Below, piece by piece: positions 1 through 6,686 of a DNA stretch of 9,747 nucleotides. The DNA comes from an uncultured Solobacterium sp. Lineage in GTDB: Bacteria; Bacillota_I; Bacilli_A; Erysipelotrichales; Erysipelotrichaceae. The stretch is from contig CALISH010000093.1 in the NCBI GenBank assembly GCA_938041275.1, positions 1 through 9,747 of the forward strand, written 5' to 3'. The notes under the pieces were generated by a model. The model made no database searches. It was not told the origin of the DNA and saw only the letters and a list, made by a program, of their open reading frames with translations. A program made the position numbers and the translations under genes. Numbering within the stretch: position 1 is the stretch's first letter; every line of letters starts with the position of its first letter.

Positions 1-509
1 ATAAATAACAATGCCGCAACAAGTGTACTTGCAGAAATAATGGAGTCCATACGACTATCTTCACCAGAGGCAATCAGTGAACCAGAGTTCAATCTCTCTC
101 CTGTCTTCTTCACATACATGCCCATAAAGAATTTAGCTAATACAGCCACAAAAATAATAACTAATCCAACTGTTGTATACTCTGGTGTACTTGGTTCTAA
201 GATACTCTTGATTGCCTCCACAAATGAAGTGATACCAGCATATACAATGATCAAAGAAATCACTAATGCACTGAGGTATTCAATTCTGCCATATCCATAC
301 GGATGCTTATAATCTGGTTTTTTAGCAGCTAGTTTTGTACTGATGATAGTAATAATGGATGAAAAGGCATCTGATACATTATTCACTGCATCCAATATGA
401 TTGCGATAGAACCAGACAAAAATCCAACCATAACCTTAAAACCTGCTAGCATTACATTTACTATAATTCCTAAAATACTTGTACGAACAATCTCTTGATT
501 ACGATCCAT
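1..509 (-). CDS. Cation diffusion facilitator (CDF) family transporter, C-terminus cut by window edge
   Basis: Reading the minus strand from the ATG at 509-507 gives 169 open codons that continue past the window edge, starting MDRNQEIVRTSILGIIVNV. A GAGGTGAGAA ribosome site (520-511) fixes this start. The product is a membrane antiporter of the CDF family, which exports divalent metals (Zn, Fe, Mn, Co) in exchange for protons. Visible support: hydrophobic helices at about residues 10-35, 75-95 and 112-130; the helix-2 metal-site motif DAVNNVSDAFSS (about 40-51); the conserved HPYGYGRIEYLSAL loop (about 68-81); and GEDSRMDSIISAS (about 148-160), which carries the second pair of metal-binding aspartates. 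The cytoplasmic C-terminal domain lies outside the window. It sits 52 bases downstream of the methyltransferase gene on the same strand and may be co-transcribed. The metal cannot be told from this part. Confidence 0.93.
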   Translation of the reverse strand, partial: MDRNQEIVRTSILGIIVNVMLAGFKVMVGFLSGSIAIILDAVNNVSDAFSSIITIISTKLAAKKPDYKHPYGYGRIEYLSALVISLIIVYAGITSFVEAIKSILEPSTPEYTTVGLVIIFVAVLAKFFMGMYVKKTGERLNSGSLIASGEDSRMDSIISASTLVAALLF

Positions 510-561
510 ATTCTCACCTCGAATGTAGTTATTCTAACATCATTTTCAAAATCTGTTCTGA

Positions 562-1059
562 TTATTCAGCCGTTTTTTCGTGTTGTAATAACCAACGCTT
601 CCTCTCTAAACCACCTGCGTATCCATGAAGACTACCATCTTTTCCAATCACGCGGTGACATGGAATAATAATCGAGATTGGATTATGACCAACGGCTGTT
701 CCGATTGCTTGGTTTGACATGGATGTTTTTCCTAACTTCCTACAAACAAGTTCTTTTATATCACTATAACTTCTTGTTTCTCCGTATGGAATTGCTAACA
801 AGCATTCCCACACAGCTTGCTGGAACACAGTTCCCTTAGGAGAAATCTTCAGAGTCATTTCTGGATTTTTACCAGAAAAATATTCATCGAGCCACTTTAT
901 TGTTTTTCTAGCCATCGTAGAAATAGAAGTAGAAAATTCTCCCTGCATATCCGCTCTATCATATTTTTGACCATCAAACCATAAACCGATGATAGTATCG
1001 TCTTCTATTGCAATTGTGATATTTCCTAATATAGATGTATATTTAACAAATTCAACCAT
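562..1059 (-). CDS. ogt: Methylated-DNA--protein-cysteine S-methyltransferase
   Basis: A 165-residue suicide DNA-repair enzyme that moves the alkyl group of O6-alkylguanine (and O4-alkylthymine) onto its own cysteine. The active-site block IIPCHRVIGKDGSLHGYAGG lies at about residues 131-150, with Cys134 the acceptor, followed by the usual LERKRWLLQHE end. The motif GTVFQQAVWECLLAIPYGET (about 76-95) is the typical DNA-binding helix region. An N-terminal ribonuclease-like domain covers about 1-70. I start at the ATG at 1059-1057 because AAGGGA stands about 8 bases upstream and the product then matches normal Ogt length; the frame stays open to an ATG at 1125, but those extra 22 residues look unlike the family. 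No AdaA or AlkA domain is fused. The gene is divergent from the BMP-like gene. The symbol ogt is a family-level assignment. Confidence 0.93.
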   Translation of the reverse strand: MVEFVKYTSILGNITIAIEDDTIIGLWFDGQKYDRADMQGEFSTSISTMARKTIKWLDEYFSGKNPEMTLKISPKGTVFQQAVWECLLAIPYGETRSYSDIKELVCRKLGKTSMSNQAIGTAVGHNPISIIIPCHRVIGKDGSLHGYAGGLERKRWLLQHEKTAE

Positions 1060-1080
1060 AGTTTGTTTCCCTTCGTTGTG

Positions 1081-1086
1081 ATTATA
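1081..1086 (-). promoter_or_regulatory. Candidate -10 box for the methyltransferase gene
   Basis: The minus strand reads a perfect TATAAT here, 22 bases before the chosen ATG at 1059. No good -35 hexamer is seen 16-18 bases upstream. The transcript would start near 1074, leaving the AAGGGA ribosome site at its very 5' end, so this is a tentative call. Confidence 0.35.
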
Positions 1087-1103
1087 TATCAAGGCATCGC
1101 AAT

Positions 1104-1132
1104 TAGACCATAGACACATATTCAAGTATAAT
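1104..1132 (+). promoter_or_regulatory. Promoter of the BMP-like/phosphoesterase pair
   Basis: TATAAT at 1127-1132 with a TAGACC hexamer at 1104-1109 (four of six matches to TTGACA) and a 17-base spacer. Transcription would begin near 1139, giving a short leader that holds AGGAG at 1142-1146 before the ATG at 1156. It stands back to back with the methyltransferase promoter in the 96-bp divergent gap. Confidence 0.6.
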
Positions 1133-1155
1133 AGTACCGCTAGGAGATGATATTT

Positions 1156-2952
1156 ATGTCACTTTCTGAATATACATTAGCCCGTAAAAAAGGCAAAGCC
1201 GACGAGGAAACATTAGCAGTTTTAAACAATAGTATTTTTAGTGATTTGCCAAAAGTATATGTCGGAATCTTAGAAATTCCTTTAGACCTTGTGGTAGGTA
1301 CCATCACTTCCTCAAGAGCGACATCCTTTACTGAAAGTTGGATGCCAACGCTAGATGAAGATACAGAATTTGCGACCAAGTGGTCTAGACTATATGATGC
1401 ACAGATTGAAGAAGGAATCCGTGAACCAATTCAAGTTTATGAATACATGCATGCATTCTTTGTCAAAGAAGGAAACAAACGCGTGTCCGTACTCAAGTAC
1501 CTACAAGCACCTTCCATCATGGCAGAGATTACTCGTATCATGCCTGTTCATAATGATTCACAAGAAATACAGGTGTATGAAGAATTTTTAAGATTCCAGA
1601 AAGTCACCAATTTATATACACCATACTTTACAATTCCAGGAAGTTACCAACTTCTCGCAGATATGTTAGGACAAAACCTAGAAACAAAATGGCCACAGGA
1701 TCTTATCCGTACTTTCCAAGGTGCTTTCTATCGTTTTGAACTTGTCACAAAGGACATTACACAAAACCAGCCATCCTTTAATATCTCTGATGCATTCTTA
1801 ATCTACTTATCGATCTTTACCTTTGATAGTTTGCTAGATAAGAATCGTATTATCCTACGTCATCGTATCGAACGTATCTTAAAGGAATTCAATCGTAGTG
1901 AAAGTAACGTAAGTCTTGAGTACAAGGCAAAGTCACAATCCATCCTTTCCCTACTCAACTTCCGTAAACAATACTATTCCGAACATAATCCACTAACGAT
2001 TGCCTTTCTCTATCCAGCTGATGATTTAAATGATTTACAGACAGCTATAATTGAAAGTGGCAGAACCTATCTGAACAACCGTTACGAAGGTGTCCTTAAC
2101 ACCACTGCATATACTGGTTGTTCAGACACAAAAACAACTGAACAAATTATTCAACAAGCATGTAAGGAACATGAGTGGATTATTACCACAAGTCCACTCT
2201 TACTCAAAGATACATTGAAGGCTGCTACAGACTATCCTGATCATAAGTTTATGAATCACTGTACCCCTCTTGTATCACATATTATCAATACCTATGCATT
2301 ACGTAGTTATGAGTTATTCTTCTTAATGGGTATCTTGGCAGGTATGATACATGATCAACGTCTTATTGGCTATATACCATATGATAATGAAGTATCTGTG
2401 ATAGAACTCAATGCCTTCGCACTTGGTGTATCCTGGACTTCTCCAGACGCCAAAATTCATATCTTGAAAGAGCCATGCCAGAATGCGATTATCATGGATA
2501 ATCGTTCCACTACGCATAAACCAGGTTTATACCGATTCTCAGAATCGCAAGAAGAATGTCTAGCAGCACCAATTTATAACTGGTCACTCTTCTATGATTT
2601 ACTTGTACAAGATATTTTGACCCACAAGGAAATCAGCGAACAAAGCTATTGGTTAGGTTTATCCTCAGGTGTAGAAGAACTCTATCTACCTTCTTCCACA
2701 TCGTCTGCGATTTTACGTAGTATGAATCACTTTATTACTGCTATCAAAGAAGGAACGATTGTCCCATTTACCGGGCCAATTGAAACACGTACTGGCAAGC
2801 AAATTATCGAAGCAGATAAAACCTTACAACCACTAGATATCATTCGTATCAATTGGTTAAACAATAATATTGTCGGAGAACTCTCTTCCAACAATATCCC
2901 ACGAGATGAATTAACGGAGATTAAAACAACAGATGAAGATACTAGTCATTAG
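1156..2952 (+). CDS. Cytosolic BMP/PnrA-like ligand-binding protein with ParB-like N-terminal region
   Basis: A 598-residue protein with no signal peptide, lipobox or membrane helix, so it should be cytosolic although its C-terminal part resembles the lipoprotein nucleoside-binding BMP (PnrA) family. N-terminal part: a long charged region, then EGIREPIQVYEYMHAFFVKE and EGNKRVSVLKYL (about residues 86-116), which recall the ParB/Srx-like nucleotide-binding fold. A mostly helical middle follows (about 150-270). From about residue 278 (NPLTIAFLYPADDLND) a type-1 periplasmic-binding fold is suggested: the strand EWIITTSPLLLKDTLKAA, then YPDHKFMNHC, NTYALRSYELFFLMGILAGM, IGYI and ELNAFALGV follow the BMP order. 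The start is the ATG at 1156, 9 bases after AGGAG; the in-frame ATG at 1147 lies directly on the ribosome site. Its last 20 bases overlap the phosphoesterase gene. The ligand is unknown; a role in sensing nucleosides is inference. Confidence 0.75.
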   Translation: MSLSEYTLARKKGKADEETLAVLNNSIFSDLPKVYVGILEIPLDLVVGTITSSRATSFTESWMPTLDEDTEFATKWSRLYDAQIEEGIREPIQVYEYMHAFFVKEGNKRVSVLKYLQAPSIMAEITRIMPVHNDSQEIQVYEEFLRFQKVTNLYTPYFTIPGSYQLLADMLGQNLETKWPQDLIRTFQGAFYRFELVTKDITQNQPSFNISDAFLIYLSIFTFDSLLDKNRIILRHRIERILKEFNRSESNVSLEYKAKSQSILSLLNFRKQYYSEHNPLTIAFLYPADDLNDLQTAIIESGRTYLNNRYEGVLNTTAYTGCSDTKTTEQIIQQACKEHEWIITTSPLLLKDTLKAATDYPDHKFMNHCTPLVSHIINTYALRSYELFFLMGILAGMIHDQRLIGYIPYDNEVSVIELNAFALGVSWTSPDAKIHILKEPCQNAIIMDNRSTTHKPGLYRFSESQEECLAAPIYNWSLFYDLLVQDILTHKEISEQSYWLGLSSGVEELYLPSSTSSAILRSMNHFITAIKEGTIVPFTGPIETRTGKQIIEADKTLQPLDIIRINWLNNNIVGELSSNNIPRDELTEIKTTDEDTSH

Positions 2953-3580
2953 CGATCAGATAGATCCCTATCTATATGATTACTACACACCAAATAAATT
3001 AAAAGATATCGACCTGATTATCTCTTGTGGAGATTTACCAGCACGATATCTTGAATTCCTTGTGACAGTCGCAAACAAACCACTATTCTATGTCCATGGC
3101 AATCACGATACCGCCTATCTACGGCATGCGCCAGAAGGATGTGTTGATATCGACGGTCGTGTATATGAATACAAAGGGTTACGTATTGCAGGACTTGGAG
3201 GATGTATGAAGTACAATGATTCTCCATTCATGTATACTGAATCCGAAATGCAAAAACGCATCAACAAACTTAAGCCAAGCCTTTGGATTTCCAAAGGAGT
3301 CGATATTCTAGTCACGCACGCACCTGCCGAAGGCTATGGTGACCTAGATGATCTACCACATACAGGATATGCATGCTTTAACGAATTACTTGATAAGTAT
3401 AAACCTGCATACATGGTACATGGACATGTACACCAAGAGTATGGACAATTCCAAAGAGAACTCATCCACAAAAGTGGCACAAAGATTGTCAATGGTTATC
3501 AAAAGGCAATCATCGAAATAGAGCCACCTGAACAAACAGAGAAGTCATTTCTATATCCATACTTCGTCACAAAATTCTAA
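2933..3580 (+). CDS. Calcineurin-like metallophosphoesterase
   Basis: A 215-residue protein of the binuclear-metal phosphoesterase superfamily. Motifs in order: ISDQID (residues 6-11) in place of the classical D-x-H motif I; CGDLP with Asp34; the hallmark GNHD (56-59); VTHAP with His129; and GHVHQEY (164-170), the last metal-binding motif. Motif I has Asp8 but the usual histidine two residues later is Ile10, with Asp11 nearby, so the first metal site may be unusual. The start codon lies inside the BMP-like gene (20-base overlap), with GGAG about 13 bases upstream, which implies translational coupling and a joint function. A nucleotide or cyclic nucleotide substrate would fit the ligand-binding neighbour but cannot be read from the sequence. 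The gene ends just ahead of a strong terminator. Confidence 0.88.
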   Translation: MKILVISDQIDPYLYDYYTPNKLKDIDLIISCGDLPARYLEFLVTVANKPLFYVHGNHDTAYLRHAPEGCVDIDGRVYEYKGLRIAGLGGCMKYNDSPFMYTESEMQKRINKLKPSLWISKGVDILVTHAPAEGYGDLDDLPHTGYACFNELLDKYKPAYMVHGHVHQEYGQFQRELIHKSGTKIVNGYQKAIIEIEPPEQTEKSFLYPYFVTKF

Positions 3581-3587
3581 TCATCGA

Positions 3588-3619
3588 AAAATGGTATCCA
3601 GCACATCGGATACCATTTT
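3588..3619. terminator. Bidirectional intrinsic terminator between convergent genes
   Basis: A perfect 12-base inverted repeat, AAAATGGTATCC (3588-3599) and GGATACCATTTT (3608-3619), with an 8-base loop. The A-run and T-run at its two ends let it stop both the plus-strand phosphoesterase transcript (stop at 3580) and the minus-strand peptidase transcript (stop at 3627). Confidence 0.88.
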
Positions 3620-3626
3620 ATATACA

Positions 3627-4319
3627 TTACTGAATAATTACTCCATCACGAAGAACATAGTGTTCACCAACAAGTTCTTCTATCTTTTCTTCCGTATCAC
3701 CGAGCACATAACTACCATCTTCCATTAGATAGAATGTATGTCCTTGACTATCCGGATAGGTAACATCTTCTAGAAGTCGAAGCCCATCTACTACTTCATT
3801 CTTCCAAGAAGAATAGTGAGGAAGAATCATCTTCTCTGTTAATCCTAAACCAACCACAAAACGCTGATACGTTGGATTAATGACTTCCCCTTCTAGTTCT
3901 GGTTGGGCATAGACAAGCGTTGCACTATTCATACTACCAGCAGAACTACCAATCCAGATTCCGCAAAACTCTTGAAGATGTTTCTTCAAATCAATCTCTT
4001 GGAAGAAAGCATTCTGTGTTGGAACATGACCACCCATTGCGATAATGATATCCGCCTTATTAACAAGTTCTTTTGTACGCTCTGCACTATTTCGATCTAA
4101 GATATCAAACCCTGATAAACATAAACCATGTTTATCCATGACATCCACAATCTCCTGTGCATAGTGCCTTGTCTTTTCAATCTCATCAGGAGAAGACGCA
4201 ACAAGTAATGCATGGCATGGAAATTTAACATGTTTTAACAGATCTTCAACCCAATGATATTCATTGTGCAGTTCCATCTTTGAATAATCAACTAAACTAC
4301 TGCATAGATAATATCTCAC
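3627..4319 (-). CDS. Peptidase S51-family protein (dipeptidase E-like, class I GATase-like fold)
   Basis: About 230 residues. The nucleophile elbow GIWIGSSAGSMNSA carries the G-x-S-A-G-S signature of peptidase family S51 (dipeptidase E, cyanophycinase), where the first serine of SAGS is catalytic. Preceding ADIIIAMGGHVPTQN matches the family's xxGGN/GG-T loop, and MILPHYSSW supplies the conserved histidine region. I start at GTG (4319-4317): GGGAG stands 8 bases upstream and the product then opens MRYYLCSSLVDYSK, like other members. A longer reading from a TTG at 4334 has no ribosome site. The GTG shares one base with the TAG stop of the acetyltransferase gene (TAGTG), so the two are coupled. 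The likely role is cytosolic hydrolysis of Asp-containing dipeptides or a related peptide; the substrate is not determined by the sequence. Confidence 0.87.
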   Translation of the reverse strand: MRYYLCSSLVDYSKMELHNEYHWVEDLLKHVKFPCHALLVASSPDEIEKTRHYAQEIVDVMDKHGLCLSGFDILDRNSAERTKELVNKADIIIAMGGHVPTQNAFFQEIDLKKHLQEFCGIWIGSSAGSMNSATLVYAQPELEGEVINPTYQRFVVGLGLTEKMILPHYSSWKNEVVDGLRLLEDVTYPDSQGHTFYLMEDGSYVLGDTEEKIEELVGEHYVLRDGVIIQ

Positions 4320-4933
4320 TACAAATTCTCCCAATCAATTACTTCATCTTTATAGAAGTAGAGTTTATCCTTTTCACCAATCGGTCTAATAACACGACAA
4401 GGATTGCCAACCGCCACAACATCGCTAGGAATATCTTTGGTGACAACACTTCCTGCACCGATTACAGTATTATCGCCGATTTTTACACCAGGCATTAGTA
4501 TTGCGCCTGCTCCTACCCAAACATTCTTTCCAATATGTACATCTTTGTTAAACTGCAATCCCTTCATTCGTAATTCCGGAATGATTGGGTGACCCGCAGT
4601 CGCAACAACAACATTTGGCGCAAACATAACATTATCACCAATATAAATATTGCCATCGTCAACAAGTGTTAGATTATAGTTGGCGTAAACATTGTTACCC
4701 ATAAACACATGTCTACCACCAAAATTAGAATGAAGAGGTGGTTCAATATAACAATTTTCACCAATCTTTCCAAACATCTGTTTCAAAAGAGATTGGCGTT
4801 TTTCCAACTCATGTGGCCGTGTCAAATTAAAGTCATATAAAAGTTCCATACAATCCTGTTGAAACTTTGCGACTTCTTCATCAAAAGGATCATATACAAG
4901 ACCCTTATCCATACGTTCTCTGTGTGTCATCAT
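4319..4933 (-). CDS. Sugar O-acetyltransferase, LacA/Maa type (left-handed beta-helix)
   Basis: 204 residues, the usual length for maltose/galactoside O-acetyltransferases, which use acetyl-CoA to acetylate sugar hydroxyls. Residues 3-60 hold the N-terminal Mac domain (the MDKGLVYDPFDEE start is typical, and the helix around NLTRPHELEKRQSLLKQMFG). Hexapeptide repeats run from about 60 to 180: NIYIGDNVMFAPNVV, DVHIGKNVWVGAGAILMPGV and KIGDNTVIGAGSVVTKDIPS. His115 in ATAGHPI is the catalytic base, and VAVGNPCRVIRPI closes the helix. The enzyme should be a cytosolic trimer. Two ATGs stand in tandem at 4933 and 4930; the upstream ribosome site is weak, and the preceding stop is only 10 bases away, so expression probably depends on coupling to the Sel1-repeat gene. 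Confidence 0.93.
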   Translation of the reverse strand: MMTHRERMDKGLVYDPFDEEVAKFQQDCMELLYDFNLTRPHELEKRQSLLKQMFGKIGENCYIEPPLHSNFGGRHVFMGNNVYANYNLTLVDDGNIYIGDNVMFAPNVVVATAGHPIIPELRMKGLQFNKDVHIGKNVWVGAGAILMPGVKIGDNTVIGAGSVVTKDIPSDVVAVGNPCRVIRPIGEKDKLYFYKDEVIDWENL

Positions 4934-4943
4934 AAATCATCTA

Positions 4944-5570
4944 TTAATTGAAAAATAAATCTTCTTCATTCTCTTCATCCCTATAAGGGTCAAAACAGTC
5001 TCTTTGTAATATTTCTTCAACCTCTGCTAGCATCTTTTCATAATAGTGACAGCCCTGATTAATTTGGTATTCATAACCTTCTTGTGCACCTCTTAAAAGA
5101 GTATACGCAACTTCATAGTCACCTTCCTCTTCACCAATTGCCAAGAATTTCTTGCCCACGCCAAATAATACGCTTGGATAATCTAATCTAGCAACTTCTG
5201 GTAACTCATTTAAAGATTGGAAGGCTGTCATGAGATAGTATTCCGCAATCTCATCATTTTTCTTTACGCCCTTGCCATGTTCATACATCGTACTTAACTT
5301 ATATAAAGCATCTGTATTCTTAAAGCGTGCAGCCATCTTAAAATACGCAAAAGCAAGTTTAAGATCCTTCTCACAACCTCTACCATAGTAGTAACAATAT
5401 CCAAGGTTCGCTAGTGATTGAACATTACCCATCGAAGAGGCAATACGATAATATTCGATTGCAGTATCGTAATCCCCAGCACGATAGAACTCAGCACCTG
5501 TCGAATTAAAATAGTCCCCATTAAAATCTTCAAGCGCTACTTTATTCTCATTCTCAAATTCAATTTTCAT
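4944..5570 (-). CDS. Sel1-like/TPR repeat protein
   Basis: A 208-residue soluble protein built of Sel1/TPR helical hairpins. Recognisable repeats are near residues 24-51 (STGAEFYRAGDYDTAIEYYRIA), 52-87 (LANLGYCYYYGRGCEKDLKLAFAYFKMAA) and 88-123 (ALYKLSTMYEHGKGVKKNDEIAEYYLMTA). A further degenerate pair follows, then an acidic tail (YRDEENEEDLFF). No signal peptide or membrane helix is seen. Such repeats bind other proteins, so it is probably a scaffold or adaptor; no enzymatic motif is present. GGGAGAAT lies about 8 bases before the ATG. It is the first of three tightly spaced minus-strand genes and follows the Xre regulator by 45 bases. Its partner is not evident. Confidence 0.85.
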   Translation of the reverse strand: MKIEFENENKVALEDFNGDYFNSTGAEFYRAGDYDTAIEYYRIASSMGNVQSLANLGYCYYYGRGCEKDLKLAFAYFKMAARFKNTDALYKLSTMYEHGKGVKKNDEIAEYYLMTAFQSLNELPEVARLDYPSVLFGVGKKFLAIGEEEGDYEVAYTLLRGAQEGYEYQINQGCHYYEKMLAEVEEILQRDCFDPYRDEENEEDLFFN

Positions 5571-5614
5571 ATTCTATTCTCCCTGTTCAATTAATAATGA
5601 ACATTCTTTTCCAA

Positions 5615-5620
5615 ATTATA
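5615..5620 (-). promoter_or_regulatory. Possible -10 box for the Sel1-repeat operon
   Basis: The minus strand reads TATAAT overlapping the regulator's stop codon, about 45 bases before the Sel1-repeat ATG. The hexamer 17 bases upstream (TTCTTT) is a poor -35. An inverted repeat TGTTCA/TGAACA (5584-5589 and 5598-5603) lies in the leader. This may be a secondary promoter or chance. Confidence 0.3.
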
Positions 5621-5876
5621 TACCCAACGACAAAAATAAAGAAGGCATCTCGTCCATGCAGACCAAGATGTCTTCTACTTGTACATGCAAATATTTACTT
5701 AGTGCAAAACAGTTTTCTAATGTTGGTAAACATTCTCCACGTTCCCACTTGTAAACTGCCTGTACGTCTGAAAAACCAAGGTAATCTGCTAGCTCACTGG
5801 TCTTCACTTTACGTTCTTTTCGCAAACGACGAATGTTATCACCAGTAGCACTTAAACTAACGATAGGATAATTCAT
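5616..5876 (-). CDS. Xre-family helix-turn-helix regulator
   Basis: An 86-residue DNA-binding protein. Residues 12-66 form a Cro/CI-type five-helix domain: GDNIRRLRKERKVKTSELAD (helix 1 and turn), YLGFSDVQAVYKWERG (recognition helix ending in the hallmark KWERG), then PTLENCFALSKYLHVQVEDIL. The frame stays open to an ATG at 5903, but GGAGGTG (5892-5886) favours the ATG at 5876, 10 bases further on. The promoter at 5918-5946 and its overlapping perfect palindrome suggest that the protein represses its own gene. It heads the minus-strand series Sel1-repeat, acetyltransferase and S51 peptidase, and may control those genes, or the structured region that begins immediately upstream. Confidence 0.9.
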   Translation of the reverse strand: MNYPIVSLSATGDNIRRLRKERKVKTSELADYLGFSDVQAVYKWERGECLPTLENCFALSKYLHVQVEDILVCMDEMPSLFLSLGI

Positions 5877-5906
5877 AACTCCATCACCTCCAATATATTC
5901 CATAAA

Positions 5907-5928
5907 GATGGTATATCAATATACCATC
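5907..5928. promoter_or_regulatory. Palindromic operator over the regulator's -10 box
   Basis: GATGGTATAT (5907-5916) and ATATACCATC (5919-5928) are exact inverted copies separated by two bases. The minus-strand -10 box (5923-5918) lies inside. A site of this kind is typical for a dimeric Xre repressor that blocks its own transcription. Binding by this regulator is inference. Confidence 0.7.
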
Positions 5929-5946
5929 CTTTGACATGCATGTAAA
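5918..5946 (-). promoter_or_regulatory. Promoter of the Xre regulator gene
   Basis: On the minus strand, TTTACA (5946-5941) and TATATT (5923-5918) are separated by exactly 17 bases. The start would fall near 5911, about 35 bases ahead of the ATG at 5876, leaving room for the GGAGGTG ribosome site. Confidence 0.75.
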
Positions 5947-5960
5947 TACCAATGTGATGT

Positions 5961-5995
5961 TAAAAGTGAAAACACTGTAATGGGCTTTTATTCAC
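5961..5995 (-). terminator. Weak candidate terminator for the putative RNA
   Basis: On the minus strand, GTGAA (5995-5991) pairs with TTCAC (5970-5966) and is followed by TTTTA. The stem is short and its loop long, so termination here is uncertain. Confidence 0.3.
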
Positions 5996-6608
5996 CCTAC
6001 ATCATCATTGCAAAAATATTGTTATCCTACAGAGAGAAAAGAGGCTGTGCAAGGTTAGCAATTCCTCGCATCTCTTCCCTAGATTTTCATCACGAAGCTC
6101 TGGTGGGATTGATTACCCACACTTTTCACCCAACTCTTCAGCATTTGTTCTGCGATCTTCCTTTTTCTGACTCAGAACCTGTCTCTAGGCTACCAAGAGA
6201 ATCTTCTTCCATATCTTATACACGAATTTCTTCGCTTCACGACAGAGTGGATTATTGGCTATTCTTAGGTTTGTATATAACGCCAATATATACCTAACTA
6301 AGATTCAGGTGCTTTATTCAAGCAACCCTCTATTGTTCCACCGATATGTATTCTGGACTATATTGCACAATGATATGTGCCATCTGTTACTTTCAGGAAT
6401 TGCACCCTTCATCTAGTATTACTACTTTGATGCGGCCAGCCGTAAGAAAGTATCCTTTCTCTTAGCCCCGAGCTTCATTCCAGATACCCCAGCAGGTTGA
6501 GTAAACCCTCTACACCGGGATATTACAGTATCTTCACTTTTGACACCATCTTTCTTGGTACAGTTATTATTCTACCTACCGCAACCATCATCCACAATGA
6601 ACCTGTAG
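5961..6608 (-). ncRNA. Putative large structured non-coding RNA, class unassigned
   Basis: About 650 bases with no credible protein on either strand but many hairpins. CTACAG (6027-6032) and CTGTAG (6603-6608) pair to close the whole block. Inside are GTGGG/CCCAC (6103-6120), GTTCTG/CAGAAC (6147-6178), CGAA/TTCG (6223-6234), TTAGGT/ACCTAA with an AT stem (6265-6297), TGCTT/AAGCA (6310-6324), GCACA/TGTGC (6365-6380) and AGAAAG/CTTTCT (6445-6460). Read on the minus strand, two loops become GAAA and GAATA, i.e. GNRA-like, which favours minus transcription. A weak promoter (TTGCAA 6639-6634, TAAAAT 6618-6613, 15-base spacer) would start RNA near 6606, right at the closing helix. A weak hairpin with a U-run at 5995-5961 could end it. 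Size and architecture recall large ornate bacterial RNAs such as ROOL or GOLLD, but I cannot match the sequence. No RNase P, tmRNA or group II intron domain V consensus is recognisable. Confidence 0.5.
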
Positions 6609-6631
6609 TTTAATTTTATTACAAGCAAGGC

Positions 6632-6641
6632 ACTTGCAAGT
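6632..6641. repeat. Perfect palindrome between the divergent RNA and 24-codon ORF
   Basis: ACTTGCAAGT is its own reverse complement, and GCAAG at 6625-6629 adds a small overlapping hairpin with CTTGC. It covers the putative minus-strand -35 box of the structured RNA, so it could be a regulator site. Function is unproven. Confidence 0.35.
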
Positions 6642-6686
6642 TTGAGTTAGTTAGCGTAAACTAATTATAGATAGGAGATGTAGATT

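Noticed and set aside
5931..5959. Plus-strand promoter from TTGACA at 5931
   Set aside because: The -35 is perfect but the hexamers 17-18 bases downstream (GTGATG/TGATGT) are poor -10 boxes, and no gene follows on that strand until 6687.
5980..6297. 105-codon open frame on the plus strand
   Set aside because: No ribosome site, composition unlike the neighbours (rich in Ser, His and Leu, with no domain pattern), and it lies across the hairpins of the putative RNA. Likely a chance frame.
5990..6620. Group II intron, RNase P RNA or tmRNA
   Set aside because: I looked for domain V (AGC...GAAA...GUU-type hairpin), the GAGGAAAGUC block of RNase P and the tRNA-like end of tmRNA and saw none of them. 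No reverse transcriptase is adjacent.
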